Part shown: positions 52,740-61,779 of the stretch, piece by piece | How the letters are laid out: each line of letters begins with the position of its first letter | How positions within the stretch are numbered: the stretch's first letter is position 1 | Assembly (NCBI RefSeq): GCF_014642175.1 | Contig: NZ_BMIL01000001.1 | Coordinates: 372,001 to 436,000 of the forward strand | DNA: 64,000 nucleotides | Direction of reading: 5' to 3' | From: Pedobacter quisquiliarum | GTDB lineage: Bacteria; Bacteroidota; Bacteroidia; Sphingobacteriales; Sphingobacteriaceae | The notes under the pieces: model-generated | What the model was told of the DNA's origin: nothing | The model's input: only the letters and a program-made list of their open reading frames with translations | The model's database searches: none | Position numbers and translations under genes: made by a program

Positions 52740-52916
52740 TTGTCAAAGAAAGATAAATCTGAAAAGAAGGATTCCAAGAAGGAGTTAAAGAAGACGCTTA
52801 CAAAGGAGCTCCTCAAAGATTTAAAAGTAAAAAAGCTTAAGAAAAAGTGCTGTGAAAAGTATAAGAAGGGTAAGCGGTGTAAAAACTGTCCTTTGAATCC
52901 AGCCTTGTTTTCTTAA
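52740..52916 (+). CDS. Cys- and Lys-rich 58-residue small protein behind ferritin
   Basis: A frame from TTG at 52740 (or ATT at 52737; no ATG available) to TAA at 52914-52916 encodes a 58-residue, strongly basic protein: SKKDKSEKKDSKKELKKTLTKELLKDLK, then KKCCEKYKKGKRCKNCP and a short tail. The four Cys in CC-x8-C-x2-C suggest a small zinc or iron ribbon. The first half is a Lys-rich helix. It starts 11 bases after the ferritin stop, which suggests coupled expression. Composition is too ordered to be noise. Similar small Cys-Lys proteins exist in Bacteroidota, as I recall, but I cannot name a family. Confidence 0.65.
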   Translation: MSKKDKSEKKDSKKELKKTLTKELLKDLKVKKLKKKCCEKYKKGKRCKNCPLNPALFS

Positions 52917-52929
52917 GCTTTTTATTTGC

Positions 52930-53718
52930 TTAGGTCAGGCTGGGCGTTCTGCCGCCATCGACCGGAATACTTACCCCATGCACATAAGCTGCTGCCGGGC
53001 TTGCCAGAAAGGCAATCACGTTTGCAATTTCGCTCGCTTCTCCAAATCGCTTTAAGGGGATTGTGGCTTCCATTGCTGCTGCAACGTCAGACTCCGACTT
53101 ACCTGCCGCTTTAGCTGTTGAAGCAACCAAGCTGCTTAGTCGCGCTGTGTTGGTCAATCCAGGTAAGATATTGTTTATGGTAATGTTGTATGGACCAATT
53201 TCATTGGCTAGTGTTTTTGACCAGGCGGCAACGGCAGCACGAATGGTATTGGAAACGCCTAGTCCAGCTAAGGGTGTCTTAATGGAAGTGGAGATAATGT
53301 TGATGATGCGGCCATAGTTCGCTTCCCTCATGGCAGGTAGCACGGCATTTACAAGATTCTGATTATTGATAAGGTGTTGTTGGAAAGCTCCGGTAAATTC
53401 TTCGCTGGCTGCTATGGCTATGGGGCCGGCTTTTGGTCCTCCGGAATTGTTTATCAGGATGTGAACAGGCTGTTCGCTGATGATTTCCTTAATCCCATTT
53501 TGCACGGCTTGTATGTCCGTAAAATCCGCAACTTTAAATTGATGTTTCTGACCTTCGGCAACCGGCAGTTTGTTTAATGCTTCCTGAAGTCGGTTGGCAT
53601 TACGTGCGAAAAGGATACAGTTTGCACCAAGACTGGCCAGTTCAATTGCAGCGGCCAGGCCAATGCCCTGAGAGCTTCCACAAATAACGGCTGTCTTGCT
53701 TGATAAGGAAAGATCCAT
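52930..53718 (-). CDS. SDR-family protein lacking the Tyr-Lys catalytic pair
   Basis: A 262-residue Rossmann-fold SDR: ICGSSQGIGLAAA (about 12-24), LINNSGGP (about 88-95), catalytic-region Ser143 in INIISTS, and the C-terminal VHGVSIPVDGGRTPS. At the place of YxxxK (13 residues after the Ser) the sequence is SNTIR, with Ser156 and Arg160. Such SNxxR-type SDRs form a subgroup whose chemistry is unclear. It is followed upstream by YtxH on the same strand (five bases). Function unknown; it may bind NAD(P) without the standard proton relay. Confidence 0.82.
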   Translation of the reverse strand: MDLSLSSKTAVICGSSQGIGLAAAIELASLGANCILFARNANRLQEALNKLPVAEGQKHQFKVADFTDIQAVQNGIKEIISEQPVHILINNSGGPKAGPIAIAASEEFTGAFQQHLINNQNLVNAVLPAMREANYGRIINIISTSIKTPLAGLGVSNTIRAAVAAWSKTLANEIGPYNITINNILPGLTNTARLSSLVASTAKAAGKSESDVAAAMEATIPLKRFGEASEIANVIAFLASPAAAYVHGVSIPVDGGRTPSLT

Positions 53719-53723
53719 AAGCT

Positions 53724-53975
53724 CTAGGCGCTTGTTTTGGTTCGTTGTTGTTCAAGACGTTCTCGGAGGGCGAATTTAAGACCATCTTTGAGGTTGTCTA
53801 ACAGGTTGTACTGATTTTCAGCATTGTCGATCAGGTTGTCGCTGAAGTTGGTAAAAAAGAGATCTACTTTACGGCGTGAGTTCCTGCCCTTTGAAGGTGC
53901 GAACAAAATCCCCAGGGCTGCACCCACGGCAACACCCGCTAAAAGGTTTACAATCACTTTAGAGTTGTCTTTCAT
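53724..53975 (-). CDS. YtxH-domain small membrane protein
   Basis: An 83-residue protein with one N-terminal glycine-rich membrane span, VNLLAGVAVGAALGILFAPSKG, the YtxH signature, followed by a charged helical tail. YtxH is a general stress protein in Bacillus subtilis; here its role is unknown. It starts five bases before... the SDR start is only five bases downstream of its stop, so the two genes are co-transcribed. Confidence 0.85.
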   Translation of the reverse strand: MKDNSKVIVNLLAGVAVGAALGILFAPSKGRNSRRKVDLFFTNFSDNLIDNAENQYNLLDNLKDGLKFALRERLEQQRTKTSA

Positions 53976-54067
53976 TTTTCGATATGGATAAGGGCCGACG
54001 AGCGTTAATAACGCACCATAATGAGCAATTTTAAGGCCAAAAGGGGCTTCATATCCACTTTGATACG

Positions 54068-55363
54068 TTAGTAAAGCAGCTGGTTGAGGAGGAGTACACC
54101 CACAATGCCCAGCACCGAAACGATGGTTTCCATCAGCGTCCAGGTTTTGAAAGTTTCTTTTAAGGTCAAGCCAAAATATTCCTTGAACATCCAGAACCCG
54201 GTATCGTTAACATGGGAGAACATCAGACTTCCTGCCCCCACTGCAAGCACCATGAGTTCTGGGGATGCGCCCGCAACAACAAAAGGCACGACCATTCCAG
54301 AAGCGGTAAGTGCAGCGACGGTCGCCGAGCCAAGTGTGACGCGGAGCAAGGCGGCAATGAGCCAGCCCAGGAATAACGGAGAAGCATTGATGCTGTTTGC
54401 GAGTGTTTTGACGTCTTCCCCAATACCGCTGTCTACCAGGATTTGCTTGAAGGCGCCACCGGCGGCAATGATCAACAGGATCATGGCAACCCCTTTTACA
54501 CCTTCTGTACAGGAGTCCATCGCTTTAGCAATAGGCAAGTCTTGCAACATCAAGGTGATGAACAAGGCAATCAGCAAAGCGATTGTTGGGTCGGAGATGA
54601 AGATAAAGAAAGCCCTGACCGCACCATCTGAAAAGGCAATTGTGCCGAGGGTTCCTGCTGTGATCAGGACAATGGGCGAAAGTGCAATGATGAAGCTCTT
54701 GAATGCGGAAGGCAGGAGGTGAACATCTTCAAAGGTGATGATCTGGTTGAGGTCCCGCGTTCTATCTGTTTTGATGATCATCCTTGGAAAGAATATTCCT
54801 GCAATGATTGCAATGGGAATGCTTAGCGCAAAACCGTAGATCAGGAGTTTGCCAATATCTGCGTGAAAGATGCCGGCTAAAGCAACGGGGCCGGGGTGAG
54901 GAGGCAGGTAACCGTGTGTAACGGATAATGCTGCCGCCATGGGTATGCCGACATACAACTTAGGTAGTTTTGCTGCACCGGCGATGGCGAACACCAGCGG
55001 GATAAGTACCACAAACCCAGCATTGTAAAAGAGTGGTATGCCCACGAGTATACCGGTAATCAATACGGCCCATTGTATATGTTTTGCACCAAATAGTCTG
55101 ATCAAAACGACGACAATGCTTTTCGCGGCACCACTATCTTCCGCAAGTTTACCGATCATGGCACCTAAGGCGAGCACCATGGTCATGCTGCCCAGCGTGC
55201 TGCCGATACCGTTGTTTATCGATGCCATTACTTTCAATATCGGCATCCCTAGCATCAGCCCGGTAGCAATAGAAGCGATGAGGAGCGACAGCATCGGGTT
55301 GATTTTTCGGACAATTAGAACCAACAGAATGATTATTCCGGCAAGAACGTATAGAAAATCCAT
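54068..55363 (-). CDS. gntP: GntP-family gluconate:proton symporter
   Basis: Inner-membrane permease of 431 residues with about 12 hydrophobic spans. GntP-family marks: LIASIATGLMLGMP near the N-terminus, GIPLFYNAGFVVLIPLVFAIA, HGYLPPHPGPVALAGIFHADIGKLLIYG and MFSHVNDTGFWMFKEYFGLTLKETFKTWT. It imports gluconate or a related sugar acid. It begins one base after the gntK stop, so kinase and transporter are one operon. Confidence 0.92.
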   Translation of the reverse strand: MDFLYVLAGIIILLVLIVRKINPMLSLLIASIATGLMLGMPILKVMASINNGIGSTLGSMTMVLALGAMIGKLAEDSGAAKSIVVVLIRLFGAKHIQWAVLITGILVGIPLFYNAGFVVLIPLVFAIAGAAKLPKLYVGIPMAAALSVTHGYLPPHPGPVALAGIFHADIGKLLIYGFALSIPIAIIAGIFFPRMIIKTDRTRDLNQIITFEDVHLLPSAFKSFIIALSPIVLITAGTLGTIAFSDGAVRAFFIFISDPTIALLIALFITLMLQDLPIAKAMDSCTEGVKGVAMILLIIAAGGAFKQILVDSGIGEDVKTLANSINASPLFLGWLIAALLRVTLGSATVAALTASGMVVPFVVAGASPELMVLAVGAGSLMFSHVNDTGFWMFKEYFGLTLKETFKTWTLMETIVSVLGIVGVLLLNQLLY

Positions 55364-55364
55364 G

Positions 55365-56864
55365 TTAGAGGTTTAGACTTTTAAGATTGTGCATAACTGT
55401 TTTCAGGTTGTCATAGAGGCTGCCGTAGATTGGCTGCAGGCTTTTGTAAGTCTCATATTGTTTATAGTCGGGCAAAATAGCATGACTTTCTGTAGAAAGT
55501 TTCGCTTCCAGCTGTGCTTCCGGATGGAGGACACGAGCAGCCAGGATTGCGGCACCTATGGCGGAGGCATCATCAGCCTGAACCACGACCAGCTTTTTGC
55601 CGGTGACATTTGCAAGTACCTGAACCCAAACCGGGGCATTGAGGAAGCCACCGCTGATATTCAGTTGTTTTATTGGCATTGTTGCCTGCTCTACAGCGAG
55701 CAGCACCTCGTTGATCGCCATGCAAACGCCTTCCACAACTGCTCTGAAGAAATGCCGCTGCTCGTGATGTAACTGCAATCCAACAAAGTTTGCCGAAACC
55801 GCGGTGTCCCAAACGGGCGCACGCTCTCCTGTAAGGTAAGGGACAAAGATCAGCCCGTTCGCGCCAGCAGATGTCGCTTCTACCTGACTGAAGAAGAAGT
55901 CGTAATCTGCCGCTTCGGGTTCCGGTTTGTTTAGAAACTTTTCTATTGCCCAATTGATGGCTATGCCGCCATTATTCAGCGGCCCGCCGCACACATATGT
56001 CTTTTCATCCAGCAGATAGTTGAATGTCATGGCTTTAAAGTTGTAAACGGGTGCGTCGCTGGTGACGCGAACTGCGGCGCTGGTGCCGATGGTGAGCGCG
56101 GCTTTATTGTCGTCGGTCACCGCACTACCAAGATTTGCACAACAGCCATCACTGGAACCCACCACGATAGGGAGTGGCTTGCTCAGGCCAAGGTTTTCCA
56201 TGAGCGGGTGTTCCGTTAAAGACCTGTGGAAGCCCGTGTTTACCGGTGTAGAAAGTTTGTCAGCAGCGATGCCCGCAATTTCCATGATTGCCGGGCTCCA
56301 TTCCAGTTTTATGATGTCGAACAGACCAGTAGCAGAGGCAATTCCATAGTCAATTTCAAATTCCTGGAACAGCTTAAACCAGATGTATTCTTTTATGGAG
56401 ATGAATTTATGCGTTTGCTCGAAAAGTTCGGGCATGTTGCCTTTGAGCCATAAAAGTTTGCATAAGGGTGACATGGCGTGGATTGGCGTGCCCGAGGTAT
56501 TGTAGATGAATTCCGCTTCTGCGCTCTCCCGGAGTAATTCTGCCATACGCTCACTTCTTGCATCGGCCCAGGTGATCATGTTATGGAGTGGGGTACCGTC
56601 GGCCTTTACCGGAATGAAGCTGTGCATGGCACTACTGATGCTGATCGCATCGGGTGCATATCCGATGGCCTGGACGGTCTCCTGAAGACAATCCTGGAAG
56701 CCGGTCCAGAGCGCTTCCGGCTCTTGTTCACTATAGCCAGGTTCAGGGTTGAGGGTGGGATATGACGATTGTGACACGTTAAGTACATTTCCTTCTAAGT
56801 CTACAGAAACAGCTTTGGTGCTGCCTGTGCCGATGTCAACGCCGACGATGTAGGGTTTAAGCAT
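55365..56864 (-). CDS. gntK: Gluconate kinase, FGGY family
   Basis: Sugar-acid kinase of 499 residues that makes 6-phosphogluconate from gluconate and ATP. GVDIGTGSTKAVSVDLEGNVL is the phosphate-1 motif, ISISSAMHSFIPVKADGTPLHNMITWADARS the substrate block, and LNISGGFLNAPVWVQVLANVTGKKLVV with SAIGAAILAA the FGGY C-terminal half. The pairing with GntP makes gluconate the best guess over other FGGY substrates such as xylulose. Divergent from the ABC exporter genes. Confidence 0.9.
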   Translation of the reverse strand: MLKPYIVGVDIGTGSTKAVSVDLEGNVLNVSQSSYPTLNPEPGYSEQEPEALWTGFQDCLQETVQAIGYAPDAISISSAMHSFIPVKADGTPLHNMITWADARSERMAELLRESAEAEFIYNTSGTPIHAMSPLCKLLWLKGNMPELFEQTHKFISIKEYIWFKLFQEFEIDYGIASATGLFDIIKLEWSPAIMEIAGIAADKLSTPVNTGFHRSLTEHPLMENLGLSKPLPIVVGSSDGCCANLGSAVTDDNKAALTIGTSAAVRVTSDAPVYNFKAMTFNYLLDEKTYVCGGPLNNGGIAINWAIEKFLNKPEPEAADYDFFFSQVEATSAGANGLIFVPYLTGERAPVWDTAVSANFVGLQLHHEQRHFFRAVVEGVCMAINEVLLAVEQATMPIKQLNISGGFLNAPVWVQVLANVTGKKLVVVQADDASAIGAAILAARVLHPEAQLEAKLSTESHAILPDYKQYETYKSLQPIYGSLYDNLKTVMHNLKSLNL

Positions 56865-57008
56865 GCAATTCTATTTGGTTGTTGGCCCTAAGATATAAAA
56901 CTGTTCCTGAAACGCACATTCCGCCATTGCTTAGTTCCCGCAATCTTCTTCGTATTGTTAATTATTCGTGTATTTTTGGTCATCATACCTCGCAAGCCAA
57001 CAGACCAC

Positions 57009-58745
57009 ATGGACAAACCGACGGCCGTCAAAAAGCCTAGTATATTCAGCTTATTAAAGCCATACAAAAAGCTTATTGCTTTGCTCGTGCTATTTGCGTT
57101 GATCAGTAATGGGGTGAACCTGCTTTTACCTGCGCTGATTTCTCATGGTATAGACACCTACACCGCAGGTACTTTCGATATGAAACACGTGGTGAGCCTG
57201 TTCCTTTTGGCCATCACTATGATTTTCGTGTTTACCTACGCGCAAAGTATTGTCCAAACCTATGCTTCAGAGCAGGTGGCGCGGGATCTAAGAACCCGAC
57301 TTGCAGATCAGATCTCCAGGCAGAGCCATGCATTTGTGCAAAAGACAAATCCGAATAAGCTGTTGACCAACCTCACCGCAGATGTGGACTCCATAAAGCT
57401 TTTTGTATCACAGGCAATTGTGTCCATGGTTTCCTCTGCTTTTTTAATCATCGGCGCCAGTGTTTTACTATTATCCATAAACTGGAAGTTGGGACTGGCT
57501 ATTGTAGCCATTATCCCGATCATCGGCATCACATTTTACATGGTATTGCTTAAGGTTAAAGTGCTTTTTAAGCAGAGCCGTGAAGTAATCGACTGGTTGA
57601 ACAAGGTCATCAATGAAAGTATTCTCGGATCGGCCATTATAAGGGTGATCAATTCGCAGCAGCTTGAAGCTTACAAGTTTATAGAGGCAAATGCCAGGGC
57701 TAGAGACATATCCTTATCCATTCTGGCACTTTTCGCGGGCCTTATTCCGCTAATCATCTTTGTTTCCAACTTCGCTGGATTGACAATCTTGGTTTTAGGG
57801 GGACATTTTGTAATTACAGGTTCCATGAGTCTGGGGGAGTTTGCCGCCTTTAACAGCTATCTGGCCATCCTGATTTTCCCAATTCTGGTTATTGGGTTTA
57901 TGAGTAACGTTATTGCGCAGGCTACGGCTTCTTATGGAAGAGTAGAGGGCGTGCTGAACAGTGTGGAAGTGCCGGAACAAGGCACCATTGACACGCCCTT
58001 GCATGGGGCGATAGAGATGGCGGATGTGAGCTTATATTTTGGGCAAAAGCCGGCCTTGAAGCACATCAGCTTTAAGCTTTCCCCTGGCTCGAAAACGGCG
58101 ATCATCGGTCCAACGGCTGCTGGAAAGAGCCAGCTGCTGTACCTCCTTACCGGTCTGATACAAGCAGACTCCGGTCGCATCCTGTTTGATGGCCATGCAC
58201 TTGAAGCTTACAAACAGGATAACTTCTATAAACAACTGGGTTTTGTATTTCAGGATAGCATCATATTCAACATGAGCCTTCGTGAAAATATCGCATTTAG
58301 CGATACGGTGACTGATGCCTCACTTAAACTCGCAATAGATACCGCAGAGCTGCATGATTTCATCAATGCACTTCCGCAGAAACTTGACACCATTGTTTCT
58401 GAACGGGGTTCTAGTCTTTCTGGCGGGCAAAAGCAGCGGATTATGCTGGCGCGCGCACTGGCAATAAATCCAAAATTGCTGTTGCTGGATGACTTTACAG
58501 CAAGGGTAGATACTCTAACTGAAAAGAAGATATTGGACAACATCCAGCGGAACTACCCTGGATTAACATTGCTCTCTGTGACGCAGAAAGTGGCTGCTGT
58601 AGAAAATTATGACAAGGTCATTGTCATTATGCAGGGGGAAATTGTGGCGCAGGGAACCCACCAGGAACTGATGAAAAGCAGTCCGGAATACGTACAAATT
58701 CATACCTCACAACAGAGTACAAGCAACTATGAATTACAATCTTAA
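57009..58745 (+). CDS. ABC exporter half-transporter with degenerate ATP site
   Basis: Full half-transporter: six membrane spans in about residues 18-300 and a nucleotide-binding domain. Walker A is GPTAAGKS (from 367), signature LSGGQ (470-474) is canonical, but the Walker B catalytic Glu is Asp495 (LLLLDDFTARVD) and the switch His is Gln526 (SVTQK). It is therefore the non-catalytic-site subunit of a heterodimer with the next gene. ATG 57009 fits the charged N-terminus; an earlier start at 56955 adds hydrophobic residues. Overlaps the partner by 17 bases. LmrCD/BmrCD-type multidrug or lipid exporters have this arrangement. Confidence 0.92.
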   Translation: MDKPTAVKKPSIFSLLKPYKKLIALLVLFALISNGVNLLLPALISHGIDTYTAGTFDMKHVVSLFLLAITMIFVFTYAQSIVQTYASEQVARDLRTRLADQISRQSHAFVQKTNPNKLLTNLTADVDSIKLFVSQAIVSMVSSAFLIIGASVLLLSINWKLGLAIVAIIPIIGITFYMVLLKVKVLFKQSREVIDWLNKVINESILGSAIIRVINSQQLEAYKFIEANARARDISLSILALFAGLIPLIIFVSNFAGLTILVLGGHFVITGSMSLGEFAAFNSYLAILIFPILVIGFMSNVIAQATASYGRVEGVLNSVEVPEQGTIDTPLHGAIEMADVSLYFGQKPALKHISFKLSPGSKTAIIGPTAAGKSQLLYLLTGLIQADSGRILFDGHALEAYKQDNFYKQLGFVFQDSIIFNMSLRENIAFSDTVTDASLKLAIDTAELHDFINALPQKLDTIVSERGSSLSGGQKQRIMLARALAINPKLLLLDDFTARVDTLTEKKILDNIQRNYPGLTLLSVTQKVAAVENYDKVIVIMQGEIVAQGTHQELMKSSPEYVQIHTSQQSTSNYELQS

Positions 58746-60486
58746 TCAGGATACTACCAAAGAGAAAACCTCAACAGTAGCTGCCCTGAGGAAATTACTA
58801 CAACTGATTGCCTCCGAGCAAAAGACATTGTTGCTGGGGATGATCACAATTCTTATAAACTCCGGCTTATTGTTGATTGGACCATTGATTATTGGGTACA
58901 CCATTGATCATTATGTGCGTACAAAAGATTTCAATGGGGTACTGCAATATGCAGGGATACTGCTTGGGATGTACCTGCTGGCGCTTGTTACCGGATACTT
59001 TCAATCGAAACTAATGGGGGGAGTGGCACAACGGATGCTGTATACGCTACGGAATGCCATATTCAACAAGATACAGGAATTGCCAGTTGCTTTCTTCAAT
59101 CAGAATAAGGCGGGCGACCTGATCTCCAGGGTGAATAATGATACAGACAAGATCAATCAGTTCTTTTCACAATCGCTGATGCAATTTATTGGAAGTATGG
59201 TCACCATGATTGGTGCAGGTGCTTTCTTGCTATCCATCAATACGAGGCTTGGTGCAGCGGCATTGGCGCCGGCGGTCTTCATACTGGTATTTACCGGATT
59301 GGTTTCCCCATGGGTGAAAAAGAAAAATGCCAGGAACCTGCAGAAGGTTGGCGGCTTAAGCGCAGAGATACAGGAGAGCCTCAACAATTTTAAGGTTATC
59401 ATCGCTTTCAACCGGAGAGATTATTTCAGAAAGCGGTTTGATGAAGCCAATCAGGCCAGCTACAGTTCTGCCATTGGTGCCGGTATGGCTAATAATATTT
59501 TTGTACCGGTATATGGACTTTTCTCAGGGATGGCGCAGCTGATTGTGCTTGCTTATGGGATTTACCTGATCAGCATTGGGGATTTTACCGTGGGCTTACT
59601 GGTGAGTTACTTTTCTTATGCTACTAACTTTTATAATCCGTTAAGGCAATTGGCGGCGCTATGGGCAAACTTTCAGGTTGCCATGGCAGGGTGGGACAGG
59701 ATCTCTGCAATTCTAAACATGGAGAATGATTTACAGGTACATCCTAAAACAGATCAAGTAGCAGGCGCCGCGCTGCTGGAATTCAGGGATGTCAACTTTG
59801 GATATGAGCCCGGTAAGGACATCCTTCATGGTATAAACTTTAGTCTGGAAAAGGGGAAGACCTATGCACTTATCGGTCCTACAGGCGGGGGAAAGACAAC
59901 TACTGCCTCGTTAATTGCGCGGCTTTATGACCCGACTAAGGGAAAGATTCTACTAAATGGACGCGATATCCGTAGTTACTCCACGGAAGAAAGAACCCAG
60001 CAAATTGGCTTTATTCTGCAGGAACCGTTTTTGTTTTCCGGTACGGTTAGGGACAACATCCTTTATGGCAATGCTAAATACAAGGACTACGATAACCAGG
60101 CTTTAGAGGCGGTGATTAAAACGGCTGGTCTGGAGGAACTTCTGGGTTTGTTTGATGAAGGACTGGATACACCGGTAAGCTCCGGTTCGGACAACATTAG
60201 CCTGGGACAAAAGCAGTTGATCGCTTTCATGCGGGCGGTGTTAAGAAATCCGCAGTTGCTGATCCTCGATGAAGCCACGGCGAATATTGACACGATCACT
60301 GAGCAACTCTTGAGCGCCATACTTAATAACCTTTCAAAAGAGACCACAGTGGTTATCATCGCGCATCGCCTGAACACCATTGAGAATGCCGACGAAATCT
60401 TCTTCGTGAACTCCGGGGAACTCATTCGGGCAGGTACGATGCAGCATGCGTTATCGCTGCTGCTGGCGGAGAAGCGGAGCAGCTAA
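58729..60486 (+). CDS. ABC exporter half-transporter with complete ATP site, degenerate signature
   Basis: Partner of the preceding gene, 585 residues. Walker A GPTGGGKT (from 383), Walker B LILDEATANID with Glu515, and His546 in IIAHRL are canonical; the signature is ISLGQ (490-494) in place of LSGGQ. In a heterodimer its Walker motifs plus the partner's LSGGQ make one full ATP site, and its altered signature plus the partner's Asp/Gln site make the degenerate one. Its stop overlaps the convergent phosphoesterase stop by four bases. Confidence 0.93.
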   Translation: MNYNLNQDTTKEKTSTVAALRKLLQLIASEQKTLLLGMITILINSGLLLIGPLIIGYTIDHYVRTKDFNGVLQYAGILLGMYLLALVTGYFQSKLMGGVAQRMLYTLRNAIFNKIQELPVAFFNQNKAGDLISRVNNDTDKINQFFSQSLMQFIGSMVTMIGAGAFLLSINTRLGAAALAPAVFILVFTGLVSPWVKKKNARNLQKVGGLSAEIQESLNNFKVIIAFNRRDYFRKRFDEANQASYSSAIGAGMANNIFVPVYGLFSGMAQLIVLAYGIYLISIGDFTVGLLVSYFSYATNFYNPLRQLAALWANFQVAMAGWDRISAILNMENDLQVHPKTDQVAGAALLEFRDVNFGYEPGKDILHGINFSLEKGKTYALIGPTGGGKTTTASLIARLYDPTKGKILLNGRDIRSYSTEERTQQIGFILQEPFLFSGTVRDNILYGNAKYKDYDNQALEAVIKTAGLEELLGLFDEGLDTPVSSGSDNISLGQKQLIAFMRAVLRNPQLLILDEATANIDTITEQLLSAILNNLSKETTVVIIAHRLNTIENADEIFFVNSGELIRAGTMQHALSLLLAEKRSS

Positions 60487-61670
60487 ACTTTTCTTTTCAG
60501 CGTGATGACGGTGATTTCCGGCCAGATACCGACTCTGCCGGAGAAGCCAATGAAGCCGAAGCCACGATTGATGTTCAGATAACGACCTTGATCTTCTTTA
60601 ATACCGGCCCAGTGCGCATAACGGTATTTCACCGGGCTCCACTTTACGCCAAAGGCTTCCAGACCGAACTGCATGCCGTGGGTATGGCCAGCAAGGGTAA
60701 GGTGTACCTTTGAGGCGAGTTGTTTGACTTCCGACTCCCAGTGTGTTGGGTCGTGAGAGAGCAGGACTTTAAACGCGACAGGGTTGACACCTGCTAAAGC
60801 CTTTCGCAAGTCCCCACGTTGTCCGAATCCCAGCCCCCAGTTCTCAACTCCAGCTAGAATGATTGACTGCCCATCTTTCTCGAGCTTTACATGTTCATCA
60901 AGCAACAGCCGATACCCCATTTGTCCGTGCAAGGATTTTAGCTGTTCCAGATTTGCCCGTTTGTTTGCCTCTGATTCCCATTTCACGTAGTCCCCATAAT
61001 CGTGATTTCCCAATACGGAGAACTGTCCGAACGGCGCCTTAATCGTGGAAAATAAATCCATCCAGGGCACAATTTCTGAAGCTTTGTTGTTCACCAGGTC
61101 ACCCGTGAATACGAATAAATCGGACTGCTGTTTGTGAATCAGGTCTATGCCTTTTTTCACGGCTTTACGGTTGTGAAAGCTTCCGGCATGGACATCGGAG
61201 ATCTGCGTAATCGTAAATCCGTCGAACGCAGCTGGAAGATCTTCGAACTCCAGTGTATGGCGGATGACACGGTAGGCATATTTGCCACGCAGCATGCCGT
61301 AGACAAAGATGAGGATGGTGAAAATCAGCATTGCGGAGGCAAAGACCACCCAGCTATATTTTCTGGGTTGATGAAGTATAAGGCGGTAGACGTCACCCGG
61401 CAGGAGAAAGATCGCAAACACAAGCTCACTGACCACGATAATTAGAAATGCATGGGAAATGATTTTGAAGAACTGGTCCATGCCATTGGTCTGAATTCTT
61501 TTGAAGGCGATTATGAGGGCGGCAGAAAGACTTGCGATCACTGCCCAGAAGATTAAAGGCAGGATGGGGCTACCACTCAGAAACTGCAGACCGGAGAGCG
61601 TGTAAATGTTGATGAGGAAAAATGCGATAAGAAAGAGGGCTAACGGTATTAAAGGGTTTTTTCTTTTCAT
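60483..61670 (-). CDS. Membrane metallophosphoesterase (YkuE/YaeI-like)
   Basis: The N-terminal third holds four to five membrane spans (about residues 8-125). A calcineurin-like domain follows: ITQISDVHAGSFHNRKAV, FVFTGDLVNN, SVLGNHDYGDYVKW, LLSHDPTHWESEV and LAGHTHGMQFGLEAFG. Related soluble enzymes such as YaeI/YkuE act on UDP-linked or phospholipid substrates; the substrate here is unknown. Length (395) is typical of the membrane-bound form. Confidence 0.88.
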   Translation of the reverse strand: MKRKNPLIPLALFLIAFFLINIYTLSGLQFLSGSPILPLIFWAVIASLSAALIIAFKRIQTNGMDQFFKIISHAFLIIVVSELVFAIFLLPGDVYRLILHQPRKYSWVVFASAMLIFTILIFVYGMLRGKYAYRVIRHTLEFEDLPAAFDGFTITQISDVHAGSFHNRKAVKKGIDLIHKQQSDLFVFTGDLVNNKASEIVPWMDLFSTIKAPFGQFSVLGNHDYGDYVKWESEANKRANLEQLKSLHGQMGYRLLLDEHVKLEKDGQSIILAGVENWGLGFGQRGDLRKALAGVNPVAFKVLLSHDPTHWESEVKQLASKVHLTLAGHTHGMQFGLEAFGVKWSPVKYRYAHWAGIKEDQGRYLNINRGFGFIGFSGRVGIWPEITVITLKRKV

Positions 61671-61779
61671 GAAGTATTAAGTTGAACTTGCAGCGGCTAT
61701 AAGCCGGTTTGCTTTGCTTATTAATTGAATTGTAAACTATCTACACTTAGCAATGTTTAATAAAAATCAGATTTAGATT

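Noticed and set aside
54084..54722. A 212-codon plus-strand frame inside gntP
   Set aside because: Antisense to a clear GntP permease; Ser/Thr/Pro-rich low-complexity reading typical of the reverse of hydrophobic spans.
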